Shown here: positions 39,051 through 53,341 of the stretch, piece after piece
Layout: every line of letters begins with the position of its first letter
How positions within the stretch are numbered: the stretch's first letter is position 1
NCBI GenBank assembly: GCA_002749535.1
Contig: MZZL01000402.1
Location: forward strand, 310,001 to 374,000
Reading direction: 5' to 3'
Source of the DNA: Apophysomyces variabilis
Taxonomy: Eukaryota > Mucoromycota > Mucoromycetes > Mucorales > Mucoraceae
Length of the DNA: 64,000 nucleotides
The notes under the pieces: generated by a model
The model's database searches: none
Told to the model about the DNA's origin: nothing
What the model saw: the letters and a program-made list of their open reading frames with translations, nothing else
Position numbers and translations under genes: made by a program

Positions 39051-39871
39051 ATGAGACAGCGATCCAAGCGAAAGACGGAAATTCGGTCTCCCTATTTTCG
39101 TCCTCCATTGGAGGCCATAGCCAAAGAAGAAGACAAAGGCGTACCCGACATTCTTGGATATGATCTTCGAGTTCTCTTTGTGGGTATTAACCCCGGCATG
39201 ACAAGCACAGCAAAAGGCCACCATTTTGCCGGTCCAACCAACCACTTTTGGCCGTGTCTGTCTGAAAGTGGTAAATAAGGAAAACTATTTCGCTCTTTAT
39301 AGCTGGAGAAATTAAAAAGTATCATGGAGTTAGGCCTTGTCGATCGTACCTTAACCTATGTAAATGACACAGATCTTCCACAGTTATATCGTTTAGGGAT
39401 CACCAATCTCTCTGCGCGCACAACCCGTAAAGCATCCGACTTAACCATGGCAGAGCAGCGTTCTGGTGTACCAGTTGTGCTGGCGAAAATCAGGCAACAT
39501 CGACCTCGCGTTACTTGTTTCGTCGGTAAGGGGATCTATGAAATCTTTGCAGGTGAAAAATGCAAAACCTTGGGTTTGCAAACAAAGACAATTGCTTGGG
39601 AAAATCATGAAGGATACAGTCGTGTATTCGTTATGCCAAGCACCAGTGGAATTGTGTCGGCCTATCAGAAGCCTGACAAACTAAAGTAAGAAGTTTGCAA
39701 AACAAAAAGGAACTCCAGTATTTAAGTAAGTATTTAATACGGCTTGATCATAGATTCTTTCGAGAGCTCGCCAGTATAGCGATAGAAGAAGACAAGAAGT
39801 ACGATTTGCAAAAAAGTATCGTGGAAGAATCTATCCGAAATTCGTACTTAGATTCTGCCGAACTTCAATAA
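39051..39871 (+). CDS. TDG: G/T(U)-mismatch thymine-DNA glycosylase (TDG/Mug family)
   Basis: Base-excision repair enzyme removing T or U opposite G, and in fission yeast (Thp1) a range of damaged bases. Exons 39051-39270, 39334-39685 and 39754-39871 give 229 aa. Active-site motifs are present: LFVGINPGMTSTAKGHHFAG (GINPG with the catalytic Asn), GPTNHFWPCLSESGL, LGITNLSARTTRKASDL and VFVMPSTSGIVSAY (the MPSxS loop that inserts into DNA). The acceptor at 39333, not 39302, keeps the frame (SESG/LVDRTL). A short basic N-terminus (RQRSKRKTEIR) may be a nuclear signal. The long regulatory tails of vertebrate TDG are absent. Confidence 0.92.
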
Positions 39872-39975
39872 AGTAGCTAGCCCTATAGATTCATTTGGTA
39901 TGGTCTATCCAATTGTAGGTGGTAAAATTGCTCATTGTTCCTACTATGACGAACGTTGCACCAGCTCTTCTTGTT

Positions 39976-41433
39976 TCATGATATGATGATATTAAGGACA
40001 ACCATTGAAAGTAAAACCAAAAACACCATGGATATTCTTGTATGGATGAATGGACGCGATTTTAGGGGACGTTGTCGACGATGCAACCAGGTCTTATACT
40101 CTTGCTCGATTTGATCTGGTTTGTCCGGTATAACTTCGACCATCAAGTATGCGTGGTCACTCGCAGAGTAGTCCTTGTTGCCGCACCATTTCTGAGTTAC
40201 TTCCAGGCACCGTAACAAGGTCCAATCCAGTTTCCCTTTAAACAACCCAAAGTACTCTGGGTTTTCTAGCGTCACGTCTTCTGGATCCCATGGATCGTAA
40301 AATCCAGGATTGCGTGCCATCTTCAGCACTCCAGAAGGAAACCCACTCCATCTTTCAGGTGTTGAGGAACCAATCAGAAACGATATGAATGGCTGCAGAA
40401 AGACCGGTATTGCTGCTTGAGCAAGCAGATAGTTGACGGGGCCATCCGATCGATGAAATCGGAGAAGCTTCTTATCCCACCATGCACTCTCTGTCTGTCC
40501 AAGTGAAAGGTATCGGTAGCGATCGCGTGCATATTTCGGTGATAAACGCGCAATGGAATGCGCCATCGTATTAAGATCGCCAAAAATCAGTTGATGAGGT
40601 GTCCCCTTGACATGCAAAGCAGCATCATCGAAAATTTCCGAAAAAGCTGAGATGCGGCCAATGATACCAGTAAAAACCTATGGTTAGTTGGACCCTATAA
40701 GTGAAAAATGATGGCCACAGATTATCAACTACCTCCAAATGGACAGAATAGCATCGAAGCGGCGGCAAATGCGGTGCCTGCACAGTGCCGATCAATGTGT
40801 ATCGCCTTAAGACGTGTGCGTTTGAGTGAATAAACAAAAGAATGAATCATATTGTCTCATGAAGACTTACTTTCCCTTTCGTGGTTCTCTCAACTTTTCT
40901 CCATCACGATCCCAATTGTATCCATGGTATCGGTGATGAAGGATGCCAAATGTCACATCATACTTAGATAAAATGGCATTACCATGGACACCACCTCCCT
41001 GAAGAAACACGGTAAAACCAGGGTAAAAGGAAAAAAGGAAACATAACCGCAACGTTATCTTTTTTGTATCTCTACCTCGTCTCTCGGTCGGCGTAACGGA
41101 CTATCCAGTTCCTGAAACTCGCAGACAAAGCCGCCTTTCAGAGAAAGTGTCTCACACAACTCTTGCATATGGTTACGGTCTCCTGATCGTCTGCAGTGTA
41201 TATCAATTTCTTGCAAAATAGCAATATCTGGGTCCAGGTTTCTCAAGGTCGCGATAATGGCTTCATGCTCTGATGCAAATGAGAAGCAGCAGCAGAAAGA
41301 TAAATGCTAGCTAACCGTAATTGCGTTCGACATTCCATTGTAGAACCTTGATAGCATCACCTCGAATGGGAGGCGCTTTTTTACGATAGTCATAGATTAA
41401 CAGTTCGCCTGGGAACGGCAGTTGTTCGTGCAT
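39976..41433 (-). CDS. Endonuclease/exonuclease/phosphatase (EEP) family protein with a C-terminal membrane anchor
   Basis: Metal-dependent phosphodiesterase fold. The conserved EEP blocks occur in order: KVLQWNVERNY (Asn), DIAILQEIDIH (catalytic Glu), GVHGNAILSKYDV, LIFGDLNTMAHS (Asp-x-Asn) and CGNKDYSASDHAYLMVEV (Ser-Asp-His). The C-terminus ends in one hydrophobic helix (FLVLLSMVVLNIIIS), suggesting tail anchoring. About five introns are present; the start at 41433 (MHEQLPFPGELLIYDYRKK) is the first ATG. The substrate could be a nucleic acid, a phosphoinositide or sphingomyelin; the LQEID and GDLN forms do not decide it. The stop lies 104 bp from the convergent TDG stop. Confidence 0.85.
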
Positions 41434-41528
41434 TCTAGGAGGGCTGTTTAGAGAGACCGTTTCGGGAATCAAACTAAAAGCGATGATGGAAAGCTATTCC
41501 CGAAATGGCATCCCATGCAATGAAACCT

Positions 41529-41536
41529 TATAAAAG
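41529..41536 (+). promoter_or_regulatory. TATA box of the lipase gene
   Basis: TATAAAAG, 47 nt before the ATG at 41583, inside the 149-bp spacer shared with the divergent EEP gene. Confidence 0.55.
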
Positions 41537-41582
41537 CTAGGTACAGACACCACTGCCTTTACGCTTGCAATTTCTTTTCATT

Positions 41583-43393
41583 ATGGATAACGGTGGGTCA
41601 CATGCGATGGTTACCCAGCTTGAGATTGGGAAATCTCCTTATCTTCCTGCTTCGTCTCAAGCAACATTCGTGGATCCATCCATTCATCTGTTTCGGAGTA
41701 GTTCCGTGGGCAAGATCGAGGATGCGGACGACCGTCAACCATTGATTGATAAGCAAAATAAGAACAGTAACATTGTCTCCAGGTCTCGTACGCTTCTTGA
41801 TCGCTTGGCATTGCTGTTGCAGTCATCTATCTCCAACTTTTTGGCCTGCGTTATCCTATCGATTCTAGGTATTGTCGCGTGGGCCGCAACGCAATGGCGC
41901 ACATTGAGTATGGATGCTCGTCCTTCAAGCTACAAGAAAGAGGAGGAAAACATCCACGATGAAGAGATAACAACAGATGAAACCTATTATCCGAAGCGAT
42001 ATGGATATGATAGCCAAGTTCATCGCGTGTTGACAGAAGATGGCTATATCCTCATAATGTATAGGATAAACAAAAAAGGATCATACCAGCAAGGTAATAG
42101 AATCTGCCCGAAAGATCAAACGCTCTAAATCTTCGTTTTGAATTATTTTCATTCATACTGCTGTTTCTTTTTCTTTTGTTATGGTCTGGAAGGTAAACGG
42201 GCTGTCTTAGCGATGCATGGCCTTCTTCAATGCTCTGGTGTATTCGTTACCAATGAGAAGGAATCATTGGCATTTGCTCTTGCAGATCAAGGGTACGACG
42301 TCTGGCTAGGAAACAATCGCGCAGTGGCCACGCAGGAACATCGGTATCTTTCCCCGAATGATCCACAGTATTGGGATTGGGGACTAAAAGAGATCGGTAT
42401 CTATGATCTCTCAGCTATGGTGGATCATATCATCCATCAGACTGGACAAACCAAAGTAATTTCATACCTTCTTATCTCTTTTTGTTTATCCTTTGTTTGT
42501 CTTAAGCAAAGGAGAACAGAGCTAATTTGACAGTTGTTCCGATACTCATTTCATCCTCCATTTCTTTCTCTTTTCCCGCTCTAGATTGCTTATATTGGAC
42601 ATTCACAGGGAGCGGCGCAAGGATGTATTGGACTTGCTCTACGACCTGAGCTTGCAGAAAAATTAAGCTGTTTTGTTGCCTTGGCACCCGGTGTCTTTTC
42701 GGGATCCCTTACAAGGTAAAAGTGTGAAGAGATTATTTATGACGCATGACTAAATGAACGACCGATTAGGACATTCCTATTAGATCGTTTGATCCATCTC
42801 AATGACTGGACCTATCATCTGATATTCGGTAAAGCACTCTTTGAAAGACAAGAGCTACAGTCTCTTAATACGCATTTTGTGCAGGCTTCACCGAATTTTG
42901 TCCCGTCATGGCAGCAGTCCGGCGCCTGCTTCCTCCGGATCTTTTTGCTCATCTATGCTACAGTGCCTTCGCGTTTGTGTTTGCATGGTGGGATCATCAC
43001 TGGATTCGTCGGCGGAAAGTAAAGTATTTCCAGTTCACGGCTCGATCAGTCAGTACTCGTCTGGTGCGTGATTGGCTTGATGGATGGGGGAAAAAAGGTG
43101 TTTGTATGTATGTGGACAGTGTGATCACAACAGCCCATGTCCATGAAGTACCGCTTGCTGTATTTTACGGTACTAAAGACTATCTGGTGGATGGCGCACG
43201 CTTTGTACAGATGTTCGAGACGCGATCTTCAAGTGGAACTAGCACATTTTTGCCCATGCTTCAGCTAACACATGTGGAACGCATAGAAGGTTACGAGCAT
43301 ATGGATACCATTTGGGCAAAGGATAACAATTTGACTACATATCCTAATTTGTTCAAAGTGTTAGCTGCCGCTCGCTGGGAGCAAAGCCATTAG
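41583..43393 (+). CDS. Acid lipase / steryl ester hydrolase (alpha/beta hydrolase)
   Basis: Membrane-anchored AB-hydrolase lipase of the lysosomal acid lipase/yeast Yeh-Tgl1 group, which hydrolyses steryl esters or triglycerides. After a cytosolic N-terminus there is one helix (FLACVILSILGIVAWAATQW). The typical lipase N-motif follows: DSQVHRVLTEDGYILIMYRI, then VLAMHGLLQCSGVFVTN, DVWLGNNRAV and YWDWGLKEIGIYDL. The nucleophile elbow is YIGHSQGAAQG; the acid is in FYGTKDYLVDGARF and the His in EGYEHMDTIW. The fourth and fifth exons join as YHLIFG/FTEFCPVMAAV. It ends at TAG 43391-43393, 154 bp from the convergent GNA1 stop. It is likely on lipid droplets, ER or plasma membrane (inference). Confidence 0.9.
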
Positions 43394-43547
43394 CTTCTTT
43401 CACTGTGTACACCAGCAAGGTAGTAACAAGGGTTTAATTTATTGACGGGATGACATGTAAATGGAACGCAAAAGTTTGTGTGCGTGTGTGCGTGAGTGTG
43501 TATGTATGATTTCTCTTGACTTGGTTCGGATATGCGGTATATGTTGT

Positions 43548-44266
43548 CTACAGATGGGCTTTCGCGGTTGGGACATACCAAGCCATTTCGTACTCCTTTT
43601 GCTGGAAACCGCACTTTTCGTAGAAGGGGATGTTTTTCTGAGAACAGTCCAGAATAACTAAAACAAAAGAGAATCCTATGAGCATCCCAATATACGGGGA
43701 TTACAGCAAAATGAAAGCTAATTTACCTTTGTAGCATCCGCGTTCAGCGCCAATATGCTTCAATGCTTGGATGATTCTCAAACCAAGCTTCTTGCCTTGT
43801 TGGTTGGCATCCACAGCAATATCTTCAATATGGCCCACCAAACCATTTTTGTGCACGAATTTACGTTCAACAAAAATGGTGCCGGCGGCAACAACGCGAT
43901 TGATCTTATCGTCAGTGATGGCGATAGTGAAATCTGGGATTTCTCCGTCAATAAAACGGGGTTCTCCTTATTCATACTCCGTTGCCAAAACTTACATTCA
44001 TAATTGTGTTGCTTCAAATAGTTAAATCGTTCTATCACCGTGTTTCTCGTTAGCTTGATTGTTGGGAGTTTTCGGATGTGTCTGTTCTACTTACCTAGCC
44101 ACTCTTCCTTTGTATGGTTTCCTACTTCAGTCAGGACTTCAAGTACCTTTAAGAATCCTCGTTCGTAATCACCAGATCGAAGGGGACGAAGCGTATAACC
44201 AGGTGGCAAAGCAGCCTGAACTTCGGAGGAGATGAGGTTGTAGTCAAACAAGGTAATTTCAGACAT
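43548..44266 (-). CDS. GNA1: Glucosamine-6-phosphate N-acetyltransferase
   Basis: GNAT-family enzyme making N-acetylglucosamine-6-phosphate from acetyl-CoA, an essential step to UDP-GlcNAc and chitin. It starts MSEITLFDYNLISSEVQAAL, then PPGYTLRPLRSGDYERGFLK and VLEVLTEVGN (the Gna1 N-terminal signature). The acetyl-CoA core follows in the next exons: FTIAITDDKINRVVAAGTIF, NGLVGHIEDIAVDANQQGKK and LGLRIIQALKHIGAERGCYK (the Q/R-x-x-G-x-G/K loop). The C-terminus is VILDCSQKNIPFYEKCGF. A TATA box is at 44318-44325. Its product feeds the chitin that a deacetylase such as the one at 56.9 kb would modify. Confidence 0.92.
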
Positions 44267-44317
44267 GGGGAGACAGATGAGGAAAGAAAGGTACAATTCC
44301 ACGTCGACTTGCAATTA

Positions 44318-44325
44318 CTTTATAT
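44318..44325 (-). promoter_or_regulatory. TATA box of GNA1
   Basis: TATATAAA on the minus strand about 52 nt above the ATG at 44266. Confidence 0.5.
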
Positions 44326-44329
44326 AGGC

Positions 44330-46051
44330 TGGCGGACAAGGAACCTTCCGCGGAAACAAGCCGCGGAAAAAAATGACGAGCTATTTTTACAGGTTTTTGC
44401 AAGCGCTGACTAGAAAATAGAATGCTCAACGCCCAAAAAAAGAAGCCGCGCTTTTACTGTACGTCATCCAAACTATTGCTAACATCTAAGATAGAGGTAA
44501 TGAGAAGTAGCATGTCCTTACTGCTTTACGAGAATATTCACGCAAAGAAAAGGGATTCAATGGAATAGAACGAGAGCAACCGATAAATTTATCAGCTATT
44601 ACTTTATACTCTCATTTTATATTGGCTGAGGAACATGTTCGAATCAGTTAAGGACGATCCATAAGCTGATGGATGATGCTCTACTACAGTAAAACATAGA
44701 TACATAATGTGTAAAAAGATAAATTCTTTGAATATGGACTGATTTACTAAGTGCCTAGACAATAACTTGGTTGATTTGTGGTCTTCTGCGGTTCATGCGT
44801 GTAACACTTGTCAATTCAGACTTATCATTATTGCATCGATATGTGAAACTATGATCGGAAATGGCTTTGCTTCTTCATATATGCTTACAGTACGCTTAAT
44901 TCAGTTTGATGCAGTTTGTTTCATGACATCGATCGGCAACAATTTCCCTATATCTACGACTATCCGAGTGCAAACGTCATAGTATGGCGTCTTTCTTCAA
45001 TTGATAAGACGGGATATTTTCCCTTTCATCCCTTCTTTAGTTGTATTTGTTATTGCATCTTTAATTAGGTGATCTATGGATGTCATGGACCTTCAGGACA
45101 CAATAAATCTTGAGCTTCCCGCTTAAGCTATATGTCATTGCGAACTCTGTACGGGTCAATTGCTGCAAAATACCCATCTCTCAAACTAAGGACAACTTAC
45201 CCTTCAGACATTCAAGACAACCTGAGATATCGGGTGGTGTTAAACACAGGCAAAACCCAACAAAGCAGAGAAACATCGAAATAGATTGAATGTTATTATG
45301 GCTCCTAATTCCGATTTCTTTTACAATCTATGATAACGGCGCAGCCAAGCAAGACATCACCCAGCCGATGGGCGGGACTTCCATACCAGGCGTCCGTTCT
45401 CTGACTTATTTCTTTCTTTTCCGATCGCTCATGGCCCGCGCTGGGCGGTGAGGTGTCCTTTTGGGTTGAGTAAACGATATTATTCGTATCCTTCCATTTA
45501 CTAACCGTGAACGTATATTTGACGCTGCTCGGATGAATTTTGTGTTTTACTGAAGGACCAGGTTGGTGTACTGTAAGCAAAGTGCAGTCTCCGCATAAGT
45601 CGCTTATTAAAGACGCATAGTCATATTGCTTCGCATAAACTTAATCTCAACAAACAGTACCTTGCAAATCCCCAGATAGTAAGCCAAGTTTTAAGTATGT
45701 ACAATTATATTGTAGCCATCAACTACGCACGCTTTCCGAAAGTCTTGATATCAATCGCAAAGAGTTTCCCTTTATTCTCCAAGCTTGGGGTTAATGAAAG
45801 AGAGACAGCAAAGGTATGGGCGATTATTGCTTGTAAACAAAAAAAAAGGCACTTAATTACAACAATTTATGCCTACTGTTATAGTAGGCTAAATAATAGG
45901 TGAAGGTTATCGCAAGTACTTCGATGCCAAGGCAATAGCTTAAACGTTATGTTGACCAATAAGGTCGTACGCATGTGCTTTACTTCAACCTCAGCAACGT
46001 TATCATCTTTGTTTTTCTTTCTTACTGAGCCACGTCTCCTCCACCCTATTT
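44330..46051. other. Intergenic, 1.7 kb
   Basis: Lies between the divergent GNA1 and thioesterase genes. A 91-aa minus-strand ORF at 45305-45580 (e.g. KKEISQRTDAWYGSPAHRLG) is protein-like but unassigned. A GTTCGAATC resembling a tRNA B box at about 44637 has no matching stems. Nothing else was seen. Confidence 0.4.
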
Positions 46052-47884
<1,833 letters not shown>

Positions 47885-48282
47885 AAGATAAGATGTTTCG
47901 AAAGCATAGAATCGTTGCTATAATCTCAATTTAGTCGCCGTTCAATAGGCAATTTGTTAACAGCTTTTAATTGACAAATCCTGGCACGAAAGCGCATCAT
48001 TTTCTTAGAGACTGTTTGGTTTGTTTTTCAGTCTTGTACAATATAAGGCACGTAACATAGAAATCCAATACTAGGATAGCATTGAGCTGTCTGTCCCAAG
48101 GCAAAGCATAGATCTAGTTGATTCGAGATCGGTTATCGGGACGAAGAATAAACCAAACATAGTCTAATGATGGAAAGAGGAGGGCTAAAAAAAAGGATAG
48201 AAAAAAAGGTGGTGCAACTTACAGTTTATACGTCCAACAGGTTTTTGTTACCCGGATGAGGGGGGGGAGACCTTGACCATGG

Positions 48283-49050
48283 CTATGACCAGGATGGTGG
48301 GAGATCATCTTCATAATACTCATTTGTAACAACAAAGGGCACGAATTCAAGGGGAACAAACAAGGTACGGGATCGGGTATTTCTCGACGCATTGATATCT
48401 CGTTGCCACAGTTTATGGTAGCTGGTGTAGCAAACCACGCTGTGCAACTTTAATGATCGGTTGTTTTTGGGTCTAAATAAGCATCCACGATAGTCCTTGC
48501 CCCATAAGTCTAGCACACCTTTGAGGTGCAAGCTTCATTCGCATTTACAGCAAGGAGGAGATGCTGTCATTGGGCTTGTTTGATTGCTTTGCGGAATGCC
48601 TTGGCCAGACCATGCCTTTTGCCATTGAATGGTCCTTCGGTCGAACTCTCTATCACCAATACAAAGTAAAGGAACCTTGATGGATTGTTCAAAAGCAAGC
48701 TTTTTCTTGACCCGGCCCAGCTATGACCCGCCCGGTTAAGGACCGCCCATTTCAAGCCATGCATCCCTCTATCTGGAGCAGATAACTTTCGAAACACCTC
48801 AAACGGGCCAATCCTCATGGAGCATATGGCTAAGTACAGGAAGATCAACAGCAAATGGGCTTTTGAAACTGCTAAAAAGGAGCATGGAGGCCAAAACGAC
48901 GATGAAGTCACGGTTAATGCATTTATTTTTGTACGCTTTAAACAACCCAAAAAACAACGATGACACTGAGAACAATAAAAGCATATTTAGCAATGTTTGG
49001 AGAGTATCCACCAATGTTAATAGTAATGCCGACACCGGCGTCACATCGAG
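48283..49050 (-). mobile_element. Degenerate Fanzor-like (TnpB-related) nuclease ORF
   Basis: Minus-strand remnant of the RuvC/zinc-ribbon end of a eukaryotic TnpB homologue. Seen in order: YFVLVIESSTEGPFNGKR, then KAFRKAIKQAQ, a stop, then in another frame VNANEACTSKVC (compare the family block NEYxTSKxC), and at 48531-48283 LHSVVCYTSYHKLWQRDINA then SRNTRS. The last is the hallmark C-terminal H/R-C-x2-C...LWxRDxNAxRN segment, with its second cysteine lost. Several frameshifts and stops make it inactive. The N-terminal half was not found; no terminal repeats were recognised. Identification is by memory of the motif, without a search. Confidence 0.5.
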
Positions 49051-49705
49051 CCATATTGCAAGCGAAGCCTAGATGGAACCAAAGTAAGGAGTAATTAAAT
49101 GTTTGCTCCATATATGCGCTTTTATAAGCACTGTAGTATCTAATAATTAATCAGTGTAATGCTTATCCTCGAGTATATGCCATGCTTGGCATACTACTGT
49201 TTCGATAACCAGGTAACTGCAATAGGTCCAGAACAACAAGGAAAACTGCATCAAACTAAACATCAAGGTACAAGAAAATAGTCATCCCATATCATGGTTT
49301 TGACACTCTAACTAGCATGGGCGTAGTCATTTAAGGTTGCTTTTTGTCAGTGTGAAAAATCCTCTGATGATCTCACTTAGCCTTGCACGGATTATCCTAC
49401 CTGTGTTTTAACTTTTTAGGCTAGCTAAGTTTTAATCGCTTTTCTTTGCTTTCCTATTTCAACCCTCTTTTCATATGACGCGTGGTCTCCGTGTAATACA
49501 ACAAATCTGATTTGGATATCAGAAGAATTCTCACATTTTTGATTTGCTTGTCAAGCAGAATTAATTTCCGGCATATCCGATACACACCATAGATCATTAC
49601 ACTACACCCAAGCAAAAGAAAAGAAATATCTATACTTGCGTTATGTGCTATATCTTATTGTGTTTAAATATTTAATAATAGGTAATCTCTATCTTACGGT
49701 TGATT
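49051..49705. other. Intergenic, 655 bp
   Basis: Spacer below the SUV3 stop. AT-rich; nothing recognisable. Confidence 0.45.
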
Positions 49706-52236
49706 CTATTGGTGTCTCTTTAAGTTTGAAACGCCATCTTGGAGAATATCGAGGATGGGATCTAGCCGAGGTGTGCGCCGCTTGACAACCTTTTTGCTCA
49801 TCATTTCCAGAGCAGGGTTGCGCAAGGTTTGATCAATTAAATGTTCACATCGGTTTTTCATTTGTACTGCATCCTCTGATTTTGTTACGAACACTTCTGG
49901 GTAGCGAAGACTAATAGCGTATCAGAATCCGGTGTTACAAGCCTGCAATGCAATGTCACCTCAGCCACATGTAAAGAATGATCACTTTGTGAGAACTTTC
50001 AAGATATCTAAGTGCTTTCTCGTCTGTAACTGTTTCGGGAAGCTGGACTACATCTGTTATACCGCAATGATTCCGTTTGCTAAATGAGCTAGCAAGGTAC
50101 TCGATCGCTTCCACACACATCTCGTCGTCCATATCAACAGGAGCGACCACAAATTGATGTCTGTGACGTAGTGGTATGTCAATATGCTCAATAGCGTCAG
50201 CAATTTTCTGAGGTAGATACGTCAGAACAGACATATATGTTACGGGCATACCTTTTGTTCGTTTACATTACAAAGGAAAAAGCTGTTTCCGACGGATGCA
50301 ACCTCCTCGAATTTTTCCTGTAGTCGGTATGTCAGTGATGATACACATACCACTTCAACTTACCAGAAGACTTGAGTAAGATGCCCCTTTCAGCTGCTGT
50401 GAAAATAACTCTAATATGCGGACCGGCGGCTGCAGTCCTGCAAGCTGCATTCACCATAAGCAACTTTGCATGCTTTTTTTTTGCTTACCTTCAGGTACTG
50501 GATTGGAGCCTGCATTGATTGCTTCACATATGCTAGATCTTGCTCAAACATCCTGAGAGAAAAAGATAAACCATGTTTTTCACGCAAACAGTACTTACGT
50601 GGTAACCGTGCCACTATCATAAAGAGTTCCGAACCGACCCGAACGACCAGCTATCTGTTTGACTTGCGGAACAGAGATATGCTCGATTGTAGACCCATTA
50701 TATTTTTTAACAGAGGAAAATATCATCCTCTTTACGCACCTATCACATATAGGAGATCAATCAATCGATCAATCAATTTCTAAACGTACAGATTCAGACC
50801 CATGCCAATAGCATCCGAAGCAACTAATACGTCTAAATCTCCATTCGGTTCGTTAAATGACTTAACCTGTAACGCCCGAGTTTCTGCATAGTGAATGAGA
50901 GAATCTGTCAGTAGGCCACTTACCCGGTGGAAGCGCTCCGTATACAACGGCGCAACGCAAATTAGTTTCCTCCTCAATCCGTTTCTTTATGGCAAAAATC
51001 ATAGATCGTGAAAAGGAGACCACGCAATCTCCTTTCTCAATTTTGGTATAGTCTTCCTTCAGAGAATCATTCGCCACCTTAAGTGGTGTCAACCTTTCAT
51101 ACTCTCGAACTAATACTTGTTCACCAAGCGCGTTGCCTATACTCTTTATCAAAGGCACTACAGAAGCTTCGCCACACAGATGGATTTCTTTTGCTTGCAG
51201 ACCAAGGAATGCCTGTGTCCATGCCCAACCTCTCTGAGGATCACCAATCATCTGGATTTCATCTATCACAGCGACTTCAACGGGCTTGTCAACATTCGCC
51301 ATTTCTACAGTGGAACTGGTAAGACGTGCATCGGGTGATACGTTTCTTTTTTCTTCTCCGGTAAGCAGGTTACAAGCAATTCCCTCTGCGTTCATTTTCT
51401 CAAAAATCTCATGTGCTAGTAGTCGCAATGGACCACAATATAATCCAGAATGAGCTTCCTTTAAGCGTTCTAATGCTTCGTAGGTCTTTCCGCTATTGGT
51501 TGGCCCCACATGAAGAAAGATAGTTCTACAAGAATAATGATGCATGGATTTTTTTTCTCCTGGATATATCAAAGGGTATGTGTACCTTTGCATTTTTCTG
51601 GCTTGCGGAAACCATTCATTGGGGTATCTTAGATCGCTAATTTTTCTCAGTGTATCCAGTCTTTGGCGTACGGACTTCGGCAGATATGGATCGGCAAACC
51701 CGTAAAATCCAGCAAGCAGCATTCGATCCATAGCAGCTACGCTAATCGTTAACAATACGAATTGTACTGTCTTTCGTCCTATCTACCTATGTCTTTGCTC
51801 TCGTTGTAGGATGCAATAATATCTTGCATTTTGCATCGTGGCACCTGTCGAGCAAGCATAGCCTTGGCGAATTTTTCAGCAAGGTCCGTAAACGTTTTTC
51901 CTGATATGCCCATATCCGTTGCTCTCCGCCGTATTGAAGCATTCTTTCCGAATAACTTTAATCGGGTTTCCAAAACTAGATAGCGCACGTTAATAGTGTT
52001 CTTTTGCTTCGAAAGCAGCACTTGCTTGATTCTGCCGATGATTGCGTTCTCCTTGATTGCAAGAGAGCTTGTAGATCGGCACGATCTTGAAACAGCCGGC
52101 GATCACATGTATTAGATGGCCTTTCGCCCTGACGCGTGGACGAACGTGTCGAATTGATCAAAGGTCGCTTATTCCATCTGACGCATTGTAATGCCCATTC
52201 TACATTACGGAATTTTGGCTGTGAGAATCGTAGCAT
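49706..52236 (-). CDS. SUV3: Mitochondrial ATP-dependent RNA helicase SUV3
   Basis: DExH helicase of the mitochondrial RNA degradosome. The helicase core is clear: [20 protein letters not shown] (Walker A, GPTNSGKT), [49 protein letters not shown] (DEIQ), [57 protein letters not shown] (motif VI region). An upstream helical domain ([20 protein letters not shown]) precedes it. The C-terminus ends at TAG 49706 (LKRHQ). The start at 52236 ([11 protein letters not shown]) is the first ATG, but the join of exon 1 to the helical domain is not settled: the exon frame runs to [10 protein letters not shown], while the next block ([14 protein letters not shown]) is in another frame. A phase-0 splice from the GTAGAA after PKFRN is one solution. 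Confidence 0.9.
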
Positions 52237-53341
52237 GTCTGTGCCAAAAGGGTAAGACCTTGCAAAGCCGGCACGTCACAGCCGTTTCACCTCTTTGAGA
52301 CGAAAGAGATCAATACCTTTAGCACGTGCAAAAATATGGAAACCACAGTCTAGATAAAACCTGCATACAAGGAAGAAACTGGCTTTACCCAACGATACGC
52401 GGCATAACATAAGGATTCAGACACACGAATAACGATATCGTAGCATTGCTTGACTATGAACTTGAAAATCCGAAGTGGATAGCAAGATCAAAAATTCACT
52501 AAAATTACCGCATGTTATGTTCTTGACTATGTCAGAACCACAGTTAGATCATAGAAGATCAACACATTATGTGAGCTAGTCATGAATGCATAAACGATCC
52601 AAGGAAGAACTACTGAAAATTGCTGCAGGCATTGAGCACCTGTTAAAGTATGATGCAAATTCAGCTGCTAAACCAATCTGAACATGAAGAATCATCCGAA
52701 CGTTATCATCAGTTCATCATTATTTTGCTTTACGACGGCGATAGTGGTGATGGCTTTCCATAAAATTCCTGCGTTACACCATTAGAATGCTTTAAACACG
52801 CTGGTATTTTTAGTCTCCGTGAGCAATTTTGCTTGGCCAGGATCGTTCAATGTGTTGCAAACGACATGCACTGCATTAGTTATGCCTTCGAATATAGTTA
52901 TAAATAGCGGTAAGCTATTTTTTGCCGTTTACGGCAATGAACTGGATGAAGACAGCGATTCAGATTGATTGCATATTGTCTGAATCATTTAGAACAATGT
53001 TACTGTCGTACTGGTAATAGAAAGTACAAACATTTGCGCGGAGTAATGATTACTCTCACTTCTATCAGTACGTACTTTATTTCCAAAAATTAAAGTCGCA
53101 TCTAGCAAATTCACTTGGCGCATTTGGAAACTGGGCTTGACGCTAACAAATTACATGAATTGTCGTGTTATAAGAGTTGGAATTGACCAATGTTTACATA
53201 CCTGTCATAAAACTGACGACGCCATACCCATCTCCCCGCCAAGTGAATGCCAGATGCATATATAAATTTCAATTGGTGAGTAATAGAAGAAAAGTAACAA
53301 TAGTATTCAATGACACTTACTAAATACCGGGCGTAAAAGCC
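52237..53341. other. Intergenic, 1.1 kb
   Basis: AT-rich, upstream of SUV3. No supported ORF. A minus-strand segment near 53210-53255 (GIHLAGRWVWRRQFYDR) could be an exon but was not linked to a gene. Confidence 0.4.

Noticed and set aside
38856..39245. 129-aa minus-strand ORF
   Set aside because: Shadow of TDG exon 1 and the divergent promoter; no motif.
43475..43510. TG/GTGC-rich tract after the lipase gene
   Set aside because: A short simple repeat in the convergent 3' region; no sign of function.
44630..44660. tRNA B-box-like GTTCGAATC
   Set aside because: The flanking bases do not form a T stem, and no A box or acceptor stem is present.
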